Source: Rhodospirillales bacterium URHD0017 (lineage in GTDB: Bacteria; Pseudomonadota; Alphaproteobacteria; Reyranellales; Reyranellaceae). From it: 64,000 bases of DNA. Positions 31,699 through 40,631 of the stretch are shown piece after piece. The notes beneath the pieces were generated by a model. It had not been told where the DNA came from, made no database searches, and saw nothing but the letters and a program-made list of their open reading frames with translations. The position numbers and the translations under genes are program-made. The DNA is taken from assembly GCA_900110395.1 (NCBI GenBank), contig FODP01000001.1, positions 620,001 to 684,000 of the forward strand, written 5' to 3'. Position 1 is the first letter of the stretch. Each line of letters opens with the position of its first letter.

Positions 31699-32674
31699 CT
31701 GGTTACAGCCCTCCAGGTCCCCTCGGCGCCGGCAGCGCCCCCTTGGGAAATCTTGGCACGGTCGTGCCCGAAGAGGACGCCGTCGCCTGCCGGCTGCAGC
31801 CTGGGATGTCGGCATCCGGCACTACGACACCGCGCCTCACTACGGTGCGGGATTGGCCGAACACCGGCTGGGCAATGCGCTGCGCAGCCGTCCGCGCGAC
31901 GCCTATACGCTCTCGACCAAAGTCGGCCGATTGCTCCACGCGGCCGCGGACGTAAGGGAGATGAACCAGGGGTTCGCCCACGCCTTGCCGTTCCGCCGGA
32001 CGTTCGACTACACCGCGGCCGGCACGATCCGCTCCCTCGAGGACAGCCACCAGCGGCTTGGCCTCAATCGCTTCGACATCGTCTACATCCATGACTGCGC
32101 CGAGGACTGGCACGGCGCCGCCTACAAGGACCGTTTCGCTGAGGCCATGGCCGGTGCCGCCAAGGTTCTCGCTGCCATGCGCGACCGAGGCGAGATCCGC
32201 GGCTGGGGCATGGGACTCAATCTCGTCGAACCCGCGCTCTCCTGCCTGGAGATGGAGCGGCCGGACGTCTTCTTGATCGCCGGACGCTATACGCTGCTCG
32301 ACCACACCGCGCTCGCGCGGCTGTTTCCGGCCTGCGCAGCCAAGGGCGTGAAGGTCGTGCTGGGCGGACCCTATAATTCCGGGCTGCTGGCCGGCGGTAC
32401 CACCTTCAACTACGTGCCCGCAAAACCCGAGATGGTGGCCCGCGCCGAGGCCATCCGCTCCATCTGCGAGCGCCACGGCACCGACATCAAGGCCGCGGCA
32501 CTGCAATTCTGCGCGGCCCATCCGGTCGTGGCTGCCGTCATCCCCGGCCCGCGCACCGCCGCCGAAGTGCAGCAGAATGCCGGCCTCATGCGGGCCGAGA
32601 TTCCCGGCGCGCTCTGGCACGACCTGCGCGGCGCCGGCTTGTTGCCGGAGAACGCCCCTACACCGGAAAAATAG
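31695..32674 (+). pseudogene. Aldo/keto reductase (L-fucose dehydrogenase-like), frameshifted
   Basis: The start MTGYSPPGPLGAGSAPLGNL fits an aldo/keto reductase and lies in the frame of the 31695 ATG. From about 31797 the homology continues in another frame: AAWDVGIRHYDTAPHYGAGLAEHRLG with the catalytic Tyr, then LNRFDIVYIHDC and IRGWGMGLN. A one-base deletion near 31788-31797 accounts for the shift; it lies in a GCCTGCCGGCTGCAGCC stretch, so a sequencing error is possible. Read through, the protein would be about 326 residues, normal for the family, and would oxidise the sugar to its lactone. As given it cannot make a full protein. Confidence 0.85.
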
Positions 32675-32685
32675 ACGCCGGGAAG

Positions 32686-33504
32686 ATGACCCGGGTCGAC
32701 GCCCACCATCACGTCTGGACCATCGCGCGCGGCGACTATCGCTGGCTGTCGGCGGATCTGCCGATAGCGCGAGACCACGGCCTGGACGACCTACGCCCAT
32801 TGTTAGGTGACATCAGCGCGACCGTATTGGTGCAGGCCGCCGACAGCGAGGCTGAAACGGCTTTCATGCTCGACGTCGCTCGCCGCTCGGCAGGCCTCGT
32901 GCGCGGCGTGGTCGGCTGGACGAACCTCGCTTTGCCCGGCGCACCGGCCCGCATCGCCGGGCTCGCCGCCGATTCGTTGCTGAAGGGCCTCCGCCCCATG
33001 CTGCAGGACATCGAGGATACCGCCTGGATCCTGCTTCCCGGGGTAAAGTCGGCGCTCGCTGCCATGGCGCGCCATGGTCTGCGCTTCGATGCGCTCATCA
33101 AGCCGCGCCACCTTTCTGTCATCGGCGAGCTTGCCCAGCACCATCCCGATCTGCCGGTCGTCATCGATCATGCCGCCAAGCCGGACATCGCCAACGGTAC
33201 CTTCAGGCCTTGGGCTGACCATATGGCGCGGCTGGCGCGCGAGACGCCGTGGTGCTGCAAGGTCTCCGGCCTGGTCACCGAAGCGCGGGCGGACTGGCGG
33301 ATCGACGATCTGCGCCGCTATGTCGATCATCTCCTCGCGACCTTCGGGCCGGATCGCCTGATGTGGGGCAGCGACTGGCCGGTCGTCACCCTGGCGAGCA
33401 ACTACCAGCGCTGGCGCGATGCGGCGGCGACGCTCCTGCCGGTAGACACGCATGACTCCGTGTTCGGCGGTACCGCCGTCCGCTTCTACGGTCTGTCGGC
33501 CTGA
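32686..33504 (+). CDS. Amidohydrolase, L-fuconolactonase type
   Basis: A 272-residue TIM-barrel hydrolase of the amidohydrolase 2 family. Metal or active-site segments are MTRVDAHHHVWTI at the N-terminus, the central VVIDHAAKPDIANG, and MWGSDWPVVTL near the end, where the Asp is the catalytic acid. It would open the lactone produced by the preceding oxidoreductase to give L-fuconate. Length fits L-fucono-1,5-lactonase (about 275-290). It is co-directional with fucU and the aldo/keto reductase gene and 11 bases from the latter. Confidence 0.85.
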   Translation: MTRVDAHHHVWTIARGDYRWLSADLPIARDHGLDDLRPLLGDISATVLVQAADSEAETAFMLDVARRSAGLVRGVVGWTNLALPGAPARIAGLAADSLLKGLRPMLQDIEDTAWILLPGVKSALAAMARHGLRFDALIKPRHLSVIGELAQHHPDLPVVIDHAAKPDIANGTFRPWADHMARLARETPWCCKVSGLVTEARADWRIDDLRRYVDHLLATFGPDRLMWGSDWPVVTLASNYQRWRDAAATLLPVDTHDSVFGGTAVRFYGLSA

Positions 33505-33508
33505 AGAC

Positions 33509-34366
33509 CTACTCTGCCGCCGCCTTGCGCGTCGCCCGGCGACCCAGCCATTCGTGCATGGCGGACTCCATGGTCATGAACACCGCGCCGCCTTCCATCA
33601 GCTTCTGGATCAGGCGCTCCAGCATCATCATGCGATGGCCGCGGCCGATGACGTGGGGATGGAACGTGTAGGTGAGGATGCCGAAATCGGGCTGCACCCG
33701 CGTCATGTAGGTGAAGTCGTCGACAAAGTTCTCCAGCACGTTCGTCGCGTTCATCAGCCCGGGCATCACCGAGCCGTTGGGCAGGCGCATGTATTCGAAG
33801 TGCGGGTAGTCGTCGAGCGACCAGCTGATCGGCATCTCGACCAGCGTCGTCTCGCGGCCGCGCACGAACGGCGTCTTGAGCTCGGCGACGTCGCCTTGGC
33901 GGGCGAAGTAGCAGTCGTAGTCGTGACCCATCAGCGAGCTGTCGTACAGGATGCCGTGCTTCTGCAGCAGCTCGATCGAATGCGGGGAGAGATCCCAGGC
34001 CGGCGAGCGATAGCCGCGCGCGAGCCTGCCGCTGATGCGCTTGATCGATTCGTTGCCGCGGACAATTTCCTCCTCTTCCTCCTCGCGCGACAGGGAGACG
34101 GGCAGGCGATGCGTCCAGCCATGATGGGCAAGCTCATGTCCCGCCTCGACATAGGGCGTGACGGCCTGCGGCGTGCTGTCGATCGTGTGGCCGGGCGTGA
34201 AGAAGGTCGCCTTGATGGTGTAGCGGTCCAGCAGCGAGACCAGCCGCGGGATGACCACCACGTCATACTCGCCACGCGATATGGCGGTGGGCGTCGTCAG
34301 CCCGCGTGCAATGAAACCGGAGAGATGATCATGGTCGAAAGTAAGGCAGACGATGTGGCGTGCCAT
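33509..34366 (-). CDS. Polysaccharide deacetylase (CE4/NodB domain) family protein
   Basis: A 285-residue NodB-domain protein. It shows the D-D motif in VCLTFDHDHLS, the metal-binding H-x3-H in HHGWTHRLPVS (about 90-98), and the third motif RGYRSPAWDLSPHSIELLQKHGILYDSS with its R-x-P-x-W-D pattern. Members remove N-acetyl, formyl or other amide groups from sugars and related compounds; puuE-like allantoinases also belong here. It lacks a signal peptide and starts in the catalytic domain, so a cytoplasmic substrate is likelier than peptidoglycan. It is converging on the lactonase and divergent from the liv operon. Confidence 0.88.
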   Translation of the reverse strand: MARHIVCLTFDHDHLSGFIARGLTTPTAISRGEYDVVVIPRLVSLLDRYTIKATFFTPGHTIDSTPQAVTPYVEAGHELAHHGWTHRLPVSLSREEEEEEIVRGNESIKRISGRLARGYRSPAWDLSPHSIELLQKHGILYDSSLMGHDYDCYFARQGDVAELKTPFVRGRETTLVEMPISWSLDDYPHFEYMRLPNGSVMPGLMNATNVLENFVDDFTYMTRVQPDFGILTYTFHPHVIGRGHRMMMLERLIQKLMEGGAVFMTMESAMHEWLGRRATRKAAAE

Positions 34367-34485
34367 GGCGAACTCCCGAGCGGCGGCCCTTCAAGTCTAG
34401 GCCAGATTTGTTGCGTTCGCCCATCGGAGCCTGCATGATGACGCCAATTATAAGCAAAGGTGAGGCTGAGTATTAGGGAGGGTTC

Positions 34486-35301
34486 ATGGCGGGGTCGTCT
34501 GCCCGGCGCTTGGCGCCAGAGGGCGGCAATCAGCTTGTGGTCGAGGGCGTATCCAAGCGTTTCGGCGGTGTCGTCGCCGTGCAGGATGTGTCGCTCGACG
34601 TGCCACGGGGCGCGATCGTTTCCATCATCGGTCCCAACGGTGCCGGCAAGACCTCTCTCCTGAACATGATCTCGGGCTTCTACAAGCCCGACACCGGCCG
34701 GGTCGTGCTCGAAGGCCAGGACATCACCCAGAAGAAGCCGAGCGACATCGCAGCCCTTGGCATCGCCCGCACCTTCCAGAATATCGCGCTGTTCAGCGGG
34801 CTCACCGTGCTCGACAACCTGATGCTCGGCCGCCATGTGCGCATGAAGGCGGGCGTCATCGCTTCGGTCGTCTACTGGGGCATGGCCCAGAAGGAAGACA
34901 TCGCCCATCGCGAGGCTTGCGAGGAGATCATCGACTTCCTGAAGCTCCAGGATCTGCGCAAGCAGCCGACCGCCGCCTTGGCTTACGGCCTGCGCAAGCG
35001 CGTCGAGCTCGGCCGCGCCCTTGCCCTCGAGCCCAGCCTGCTGCTGCTCGACGAGCCGATGGGCGGCATGAACCAGGACGAAAAGGAAGACATGGCGCGC
35101 TACATCCTGGACGTGAATCAGGAGCGCGGCGTCACCGTCGTGCTGATCGAGCACGACATGGGCGTGGTCATGGACATCTCCGATCATGTCGTCGTGCTCG
35201 ACCGCGGCCGGCGCATCGCTGCCGGCACGCCGGATGAGGTCCAGCGCGACCCCGCCGTCATCCAGGCCTATCTCGGCTCCAGCAGGAGTGAACGCGCATG
35301 A
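34486..35301 (+). CDS. livG: Branched-chain-type ABC transporter ATP-binding protein
   Basis: A 271-residue ATPase of the LivG class with Walker A IGPNGAGKTSLLNM, Walker B LLLLDEPMGGMNQDE and a signature region that reads LAYGLRKRVELGRALAL, instead of the usual LSYGQQRRLEIAR. The C-terminal tail is short, GTPDEVQRDPAVIQAYLGS, as in LivG. First gene of a six-gene operon with acyl-CoA synthetase, two permeases, receptor and LivF. Its stop overlaps the synthetase start (ATGA). GGAGG precedes the start. The signature change is retained between conserved Walker motifs, so it is probably active. Confidence 0.93.
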   Translation: MAGSSARRLAPEGGNQLVVEGVSKRFGGVVAVQDVSLDVPRGAIVSIIGPNGAGKTSLLNMISGFYKPDTGRVVLEGQDITQKKPSDIAALGIARTFQNIALFSGLTVLDNLMLGRHVRMKAGVIASVVYWGMAQKEDIAHREACEEIIDFLKLQDLRKQPTAALAYGLRKRVELGRALALEPSLLLLDEPMGGMNQDEKEDMARYILDVNQERGVTVVLIEHDMGVVMDISDHVVVLDRGRRIAAGTPDEVQRDPAVIQAYLGSSRSERA

Positions 35302-37238
35302 GTCTGGTCGATCAGGCCGCGACATCGACGCTGCCCAAGCTCCTGCAACGCAATGCCGGGCAGGATCCCAAGGGCCCAGGCATCCGCGAGAAGAGCCGCG
35401 GCGTCTGGCAGACGCTGACCTGGACGGGCTACCGCGACCAGATGCGCGATCTCGCGCTCGGGCTGGCTGCGATCGGCTTCAAGCGCGGCGACAAGCTTTC
35501 CGTCGTCGGCGACAACCGGCCTCAGCTCTACATCGCCCAGCTCGCGGCGCAGGTGCTGGGCGGCATTTCGGTTCCGGTCTACCAGGATTCGATCGCCTCG
35601 GAGCTGGTCTACGTGCTGAACCACGCCGAGACCTCGATCATCGTCGCCGAGGACCAGGAGCAGGTCGACAAGGCGCTGTCGCTCAAGGACAAGCTGCCCA
35701 AGCTGCGCTGCGTCATCTACGACGATCCCCGCGGGCTGTCGTTCTACGACGATCCGCTGCTGCGTTCCTACGACAGCGTGCTGGAGCAGGGCCGCAAGTT
35801 CGCCGCAGCGAACCCCGGCTTCTACGATGCCGAGCTCGCCAAGGGCCAGCCCGACGACATCGCGATGATCGCCTACACCTCGGGCACAACCGGCAGCCCC
35901 AAGGGCGTGATGCTGAGCCATCGCAACATGATCGCCACGGCCGAGGCGTTCGTTGAGGTGAACGACCTGAAGGCAGGCGACAACTGGCTGTCCTACCTGC
36001 CGATGGCGTGGGTCGGCGATGCCGCCTTCTCGCTCGGCATGGCGCTGCTCGGCCGCGTCACGGCGAACTGCCCGGAAAGCCCGGAGACGGTCCAGCGCGA
36101 CCTGCGCGAGCTTGGGCCCGACGCCATGCTGGCGCCGCCGCGCATCTGGGAGAACATGCTGACCCTTATGCAGATCAAGGGCACCGACGCCTCGCCGATG
36201 AAGCGCCGTGTGTTCGAACACTTCCGCGCGCTCGCCGAGCGCTGCGAGCTGAAGCGCAGCGACGGCAAGGGCCTATCACTCACTGATCGCGTGGGGCTCG
36301 CCCTGGGCGAGTTCTTCGTCTACGGCCCGGTGCGCGATCAGCTCGGCCTGCGCAAGGCGCGCTGGTGCTACACCGGCGGCGCGCCGCTCGGGCCCGACAC
36401 CTATCGTTTCTTCCGCTCGTTCGGCATCAACCTCAAACAGGTCTACGGCGCCACCGAAGCGTCGGCGCTGATCGCCTGCCAGGCCGACGCCGAAGCCAAT
36501 CCCAACACGGTCGGCCGGCCGATCCCGCGCATCGAGGTCAAGATCGACGATCGCGGCGAGGTGCTGCTGAAGGGACCGAACGTCTTCAAGGGCTACTTCA
36601 AGCAGGACGACATCACGCGCGACACCGTGACGTCCGACGGCTGGCTGAAGACCGGCGACGCCGGCTTCTTCGACAAGCAGGGCCACCTCGTCATCATCGA
36701 CCGCGCCAAGGACGTCGGAAAGCTCAACGACGGCTCGGCCTTCGCGCCGCAGTTCATCGAGAACAAGCTGAAGTTCAGCCCGTTCATCCGCGAGGCCGTG
36801 GCGTTCGGCGACCAGCGGCCGTTCGTCGTTGCCATGATCGCCATCGACATGCAGACCGTCGGCACCTGGGCCGAGAAGCAGGGGCTCGCCTACACGAGCT
36901 TCATGGATCTCAGCAGCAAGCCCGAGGTCGCCGCCATGATCGGCGAAGCGATCGCCAAGGCCAACGCCACCTTGCCCGACGTGCAACAGGTCAAGCGCTA
37001 CCTGCTCCTGAACAAGGAGCTCGACGCCGACGACGCCGAGATGACGCGCACCCGCAAGGTGCGCCGCCGCTTCGTTGCGGAGAAATACGCCAACGTCATC
37101 GAGGCCTTCTATAGCGGCGCCAACTCGGCCGACGTCACCATGGAGATCACCTTCGAGGACGGCCGCAAGTCGACGCTGAACTCGACCATCGCCATCCACG
37201 GCAACGCGGCGGCCGAGCCGGCGCGGAAGGCGGCCTAG
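35298..37238 (+). CDS. AMP-dependent acyl-CoA synthetase (long-chain type)
   Basis: A 646-residue adenylate-forming ligase that makes acyl-AMP and then acyl-CoA. The P-loop is AYTSGTTGSPKGVMLSHRNM (about residue 193); later motifs are YGATEASALIACQ and LKTGDAGFFDKQGHL, followed by the hinge/RAKD block IIDRAKDVGKLNDG, typical of long-chain enzymes. The length is that of FadD/long-chain ligases. It sits inside a branched-chain amino acid-type ABC operon, which suggests the transporter imports a carboxylic acid (fatty, aromatic or dicarboxylic) and the ligase traps it as a CoA ester. Starts overlap the ATPase stop. Confidence 0.92.
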   Translation: MSLVDQAATSTLPKLLQRNAGQDPKGPGIREKSRGVWQTLTWTGYRDQMRDLALGLAAIGFKRGDKLSVVGDNRPQLYIAQLAAQVLGGISVPVYQDSIASELVYVLNHAETSIIVAEDQEQVDKALSLKDKLPKLRCVIYDDPRGLSFYDDPLLRSYDSVLEQGRKFAAANPGFYDAELAKGQPDDIAMIAYTSGTTGSPKGVMLSHRNMIATAEAFVEVNDLKAGDNWLSYLPMAWVGDAAFSLGMALLGRVTANCPESPETVQRDLRELGPDAMLAPPRIWENMLTLMQIKGTDASPMKRRVFEHFRALAERCELKRSDGKGLSLTDRVGLALGEFFVYGPVRDQLGLRKARWCYTGGAPLGPDTYRFFRSFGINLKQVYGATEASALIACQADAEANPNTVGRPIPRIEVKIDDRGEVLLKGPNVFKGYFKQDDITRDTVTSDGWLKTGDAGFFDKQGHLVIIDRAKDVGKLNDGSAFAPQFIENKLKFSPFIREAVAFGDQRPFVVAMIAIDMQTVGTWAEKQGLAYTSFMDLSSKPEVAAMIGEAIAKANATLPDVQQVKRYLLLNKELDADDAEMTRTRKVRRRFVAEKYANVIEAFYSGANSADVTMEITFEDGRKSTLNSTIAIHGNAAAEPARKAA

Positions 37239-38132
37239 ATGGGCGAGGATCTGGAGTTCTTTTTCGCACTGATGCTGAGCGGGGCCTCGATCGGGTTGAT
37301 GTACTCGCTGATCGCGCTGGGCTTCGTGCTGGTCTACAAGGCGACGGACGCCATCAACTTCGCCCAGGGCGAGTTCGTCATGCTGGCCGGCATGGTCGTC
37401 GTGACGGTGCTGGGTGCCGAAGCGCCCCTGATTGCCGGCGTCGTCGTCGTGCTGCTGGTGATGGTCGGCTTTGGCTTCGGACTGGAGCGGGTGGTGCTGC
37501 GGCCGCTGCTCGGCCGGCCGGTGGTGGCGGTCATCATGGCGACCATCGGTGTCGCCGCGGTGCTGCGCGGCTGGGGGCCGCTGGTGCTGGGCATCGAAAC
37601 CCGAGCGCTGCCGCTCCCGATCGGCGACGAGCCGATCAACATCGGTCCCGCCACCCTGCCACCGATCCAGGTGCTGGGCGCGGTGGTGGCCGTCCTGTTC
37701 TTCCTGGTCTTTAGCTGGTTCTTCAAGAAGAGCCGCATGGGCGTGGCCATGCGCGCCGTCGCCGACAACCAGCAGGTGGCCCAGGCCATGGGCATCAACG
37801 TCGAGCGCTATTTCGCGCTCGCCTGGGCGATGGCCGGCATCGTCTCGGCGCTGGGCGGCATCGTGTGGGGCGCCATGCTGGGCGTCGACGTGCAGCTGGC
37901 CCTGGTCGGCCTGAAGGTGTTCCCGGTCGTGATCCTGGGTGGCCTCGATTCGATCGGCGGCGCGCTGATCGGCGGCCTGATCATCGGCATCGTCGAAAGC
38001 CTGGCGGCGGGTTACCTCGATCCGTATGTCGGCGGCGGCACCAAGGACTTCGCGCCCTACGTGCTGATGATCCTGGTCCTGATGATCAGGCCGTACGGCA
38101 TCTTCGGCCGCCGCCAGATCGAGCGCGTATAA
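37239..38132 (+). CDS. livH: Branched-chain-type ABC transporter permease, LivH class
   Basis: A 297-residue inner-membrane protein with about eight TM helices, beginning at the base after the synthetase stop. Family blocks: GLMYSLIALGFVLVYKATDAINFAQGEFVML, EARVVLRPLLGRPVV-like (reads ERVVLRPLLGRPVV), MRAVADNQQVAQAMGINVER (the conserved cytoplasmic EAA-like loop) and LGGLDSIGGALIGGLIIG. It pairs with the LivM-type permease encoded 3 bases downstream. Substrate is not determined by the permease. Confidence 0.94.
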   Translation: MGEDLEFFFALMLSGASIGLMYSLIALGFVLVYKATDAINFAQGEFVMLAGMVVVTVLGAEAPLIAGVVVVLLVMVGFGFGLERVVLRPLLGRPVVAVIMATIGVAAVLRGWGPLVLGIETRALPLPIGDEPINIGPATLPPIQVLGAVVAVLFFLVFSWFFKKSRMGVAMRAVADNQQVAQAMGINVERYFALAWAMAGIVSALGGIVWGAMLGVDVQLALVGLKVFPVVILGGLDSIGGALIGGLIIGIVESLAAGYLDPYVGGGTKDFAPYVLMILVLMIRPYGIFGRRQIERV

Positions 38133-38135
38133 GCC

Positions 38136-39203
38136 ATGTTCCATCGCGAATCCGGGGTGTTCAAGACCACCTACGCCGCCGACATGGCGCTCTATCCGCT
38201 GCCGATCGCCAAATGGACGATGATCGCGCTCGCCGTGATCTTCGTGCTGATCGTGCCGATGATGGTGCACGAGTATTACCTGTCGATCCTGAACCTGATC
38301 TTCATCGCCATCGTGGGGGCGCTGGGGCTCAACATCCTGGTGGGCTACACCGGCCAGATCTCGATCGGCCATGGCGCCTTCATGTCGGTCGGCGCCTACA
38401 CCGCGGCGAACCTTGCGGTGAAGCTTGGCCTGCCGTTCTGGCTGACCCTGCCGGCCGGCGGCCTGATGGCGGCGCTGATCGGCGTCGTGGTCGGCATGCC
38501 GAGCCTGCGCATCAAGGGGCTTTATCTCGCGATCGCCACGCTGGCCGGCCAGCTCATCATCGAGTGGACGATCAACCGCGTGCCGGCGATATCGGGCGGC
38601 GCCCAGGCCTCGATCGAGGTCGACCGGCCGAGCCTGTTCGGCTTCGCCTTCAACACCCAGGGGCGACTCTACTTCTTTCTCCTGTTCTTCGCGGTGATCG
38701 CCATCGTGGCGACGCTCAACCTGGTGCGCAGCCGCATCGGGCGCGCCTTCGTGGCGGTGCGCGACCAGGACATCGCGGCCGAGATCATCGGCATCAACAT
38801 CTATCGCTACAAGCTCTTGGCCTTCGCGATCTCGTCGTTCTACGCCGGCGTCTGCGGCGTGCTCTACACCTACTATTTCGGCATCGCCAACTACGAGCAG
38901 TTCCAGCTCATCGTGTCGATCGACTACCTGGCCATGATCATCATCGGCGGGCTGGGCTCGGTGCTGGGTTCGATCCTGGGCGCCACCTTCGTCACATTGC
39001 TGCCCATCGTGATCCGTATCTTCATGGAGAATGTCGGGGGGCTGTTCTTCACCGCGGCGGAGATGGCGAACGTCATCTCGGGGCTGCGGCTGGGGGTGTT
39101 TGGCGGGCTTATCATCTTCTTTCTGATCGTCGAGCCCGAGGGGCTCAATCGACTGTGGAGGAATATCCGGAGCTACTTCCGGGTTTGGCCCTTCTCCTAC
39201 TAG
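38136..39203 (+). CDS. livM: Branched-chain-type ABC transporter permease, LivM class
   Basis: A 355-residue membrane protein. The LivM signature is LNILVGYTGQISIGHGAFMSVGAYTAANL, with a second-half block FVAVRDQDIAAEIIGINIYRYKLLAFAISSFYAGVCGVL and IIGGLGSVLGSILGA. About ten TM helices are expected. Together with LivH it forms the heterodimeric channel. The N-terminal extension before the first core helix (about 40 residues) is common in this subgroup. It ends 32 bases before the receptor gene, with no hairpin between. Confidence 0.94.
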   Translation: MFHRESGVFKTTYAADMALYPLPIAKWTMIALAVIFVLIVPMMVHEYYLSILNLIFIAIVGALGLNILVGYTGQISIGHGAFMSVGAYTAANLAVKLGLPFWLTLPAGGLMAALIGVVVGMPSLRIKGLYLAIATLAGQLIIEWTINRVPAISGGAQASIEVDRPSLFGFAFNTQGRLYFFLLFFAVIAIVATLNLVRSRIGRAFVAVRDQDIAAEIIGINIYRYKLLAFAISSFYAGVCGVLYTYYFGIANYEQFQLIVSIDYLAMIIIGGLGSVLGSILGATFVTLLPIVIRIFMENVGGLFFTAAEMANVISGLRLGVFGGLIIFFLIVEPEGLNRLWRNIRSYFRVWPFSY

Positions 39204-39235
39204 GGGGCGGGGTGTTGTTAAAAAGGGAGGAACCC

Positions 39236-40483
39236 ATGACGAGGTTCGTTAGGAGTGTGCTGGGAGTGGCGGCAACGACCGCGACCCTGGCGTTGGGCGC
39301 GGGCCAGGCCTTCGCCCAGAAAGAGGTTGTGTTCGGCTTGCAGTGCGACCGGACCGGGCCGACGGCAAACGTCGGCACGGTGCTGTGCCCCGGCTACCAG
39401 GACTACATCGCCCTGGTGAACAGCAAGGGCGGCGTCGAGGGCTACAAGATCAAGGTCCTCGAGATCGACAACGAGTACAAGGTGCCGCCGGCCATCGAGG
39501 CGCACGAGCGCTTCAAGAAGGAAGGCGCGGTGCTGGAAGGCCTCTATGGCACGCCGCAGACCGCGGCGCTGAACAAGAAGCTCGAGGAGGACAAGATCCT
39601 CGGCACGTCGCCGGGCTTCGGCACCTCGCCGGCCGCCGACGGCAAGCGCTTCCCGTACACCTTCCCGATCGCGGCCAGCTACTGGTCGCAGGGCGGTGCG
39701 GCGGTGGCCTTCGCCAAGGAGAAGCTGGGCACGCTCAAGGGCAAGAAGATCGCCTATCTCTTCTATGACAACCCGGCAGGCAAGGAGCCGCTGCCGATCC
39801 TCGAGGACCTCGCCAAGGCCGAGGGCTTCGAGCTGCGCACCTTCGCGGTGCCAGCTCCCGGCCTCGAGATGGGGGCGCAGATCCTCGACATCACGGGCCG
39901 CTACAAGCCCGACTTCATCATCACCCACCTGTTCGGACGGGCGCCGTCGGTCTCCATCAAAGAGCTGAAGGGCAAGGGCTTCCCGCTCAGCAAGGTGGTC
40001 GCCTTCGTCTGGGGCAGCTCGGAAGCGGACATCATCGCCGCCGGCGGCATGGGCACCGCCGAAGGCTACAACACCATCCAGTTCGCCGGTGTCGGCAAGG
40101 ACTTCCCGGTGATCAAGGATATCGAGGCCATGTACAAGGCCCAGGGCAAGCAGCCGCCCAAGGAGATGGATTCCACGGTGCTCTACAACCGCGGCGTCCT
40201 CGTTGCGGCGCTGCATGTCGAGGCCCTGCGCAACGCCATCAAGGCCAAGAATGGCGCCATGCCGACTTCGGAAGAGGTCAAGAAGGGCATGGAAGCGGTC
40301 AAGGGCTTCACGCTGGGCGGCCTGGTGCCGCCGATGGCGATCACGCCGACCGACCACGAAGGCGGCGGCTGGGTCGAGGTATGGACCGTCAAGGGCGGCA
40401 AGCTTGAGCGGACCAAGGCGTGGTTCCAGGGCAATCGCCCGGTGATCGAGAAGCACCTCGCGGCCGACGCCTCGAAGTCGTAA
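39236..40483 (+). CDS. livK: Branched-chain-type ABC transporter substrate-binding protein
   Basis: A 415-residue periplasmic receptor. Signal peptide MTRFVRSVLGVAATTATLALGAGQAFA, then EVVFGLQCDRTGPTANVGTV, where the usual G-P-A/S pattern of the ligand pocket is present with an extra Cys (QCDRTGP). The type I fold continues with GLYGTPQTAALNKKLEEDKILG and FGTSPAADGKRFPYTFPI. It is the extracytoplasmic member of the operon and would determine the imported compound. A 148-base intergenic repeat follows before livF. The GGGAGGAACCC leader is strong, consistent with high receptor expression. Confidence 0.93.
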   Translation: MTRFVRSVLGVAATTATLALGAGQAFAQKEVVFGLQCDRTGPTANVGTVLCPGYQDYIALVNSKGGVEGYKIKVLEIDNEYKVPPAIEAHERFKKEGAVLEGLYGTPQTAALNKKLEEDKILGTSPGFGTSPAADGKRFPYTFPIAASYWSQGGAAVAFAKEKLGTLKGKKIAYLFYDNPAGKEPLPILEDLAKAEGFELRTFAVPAPGLEMGAQILDITGRYKPDFIITHLFGRAPSVSIKELKGKGFPLSKVVAFVWGSSEADIIAAGGMGTAEGYNTIQFAGVGKDFPVIKDIEAMYKAQGKQPPKEMDSTVLYNRGVLVAALHVEALRNAIKAKNGAMPTSEEVKKGMEAVKGFTLGGLVPPMAITPTDHEGGGWVEVWTVKGGKLERTKAWFQGNRPVIEKHLAADASKS

Positions 40484-40534
40484 CGGTTGAACGGGACGGG
40501 CGGCGATGACTTCGCTGCCCGTTCCACCCGCACG

Positions 40535-40606
40535 CTGTCATCTCGAGCGTAGCGAGGGACCTTTTGCTGTAGCTCTAAAGGCCCCTCGCTGTGCTTGGGG
40601 TGACAG
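40535..40606. repeat. Palindromic repeat, CTGTCAT...GTGACAG type
   Basis: CTGTCATCTCGAGCGTAGCG on the left is mirrored by CGCTGTGCTTGGGGTGACAG on the right, with AGGGACCTTT/AAAGGCCCCT inner arms and a TGCTGTAGCTCT loop. It is a second repeat family, similar to widespread Gram-negative intergenic repeats. It lies between the livK and livF genes. Confidence 0.85.
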
Positions 40607-40631
40607 TTTCCGGTGTCAGGCAGGACTGCGA

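Noticed and set aside
36276-38372. A 698-codon minus-strand frame opposite the synthetase and LivH genes
   Set aside because: Asp/His/Gln-rich without fold; mirror of the liv operon.
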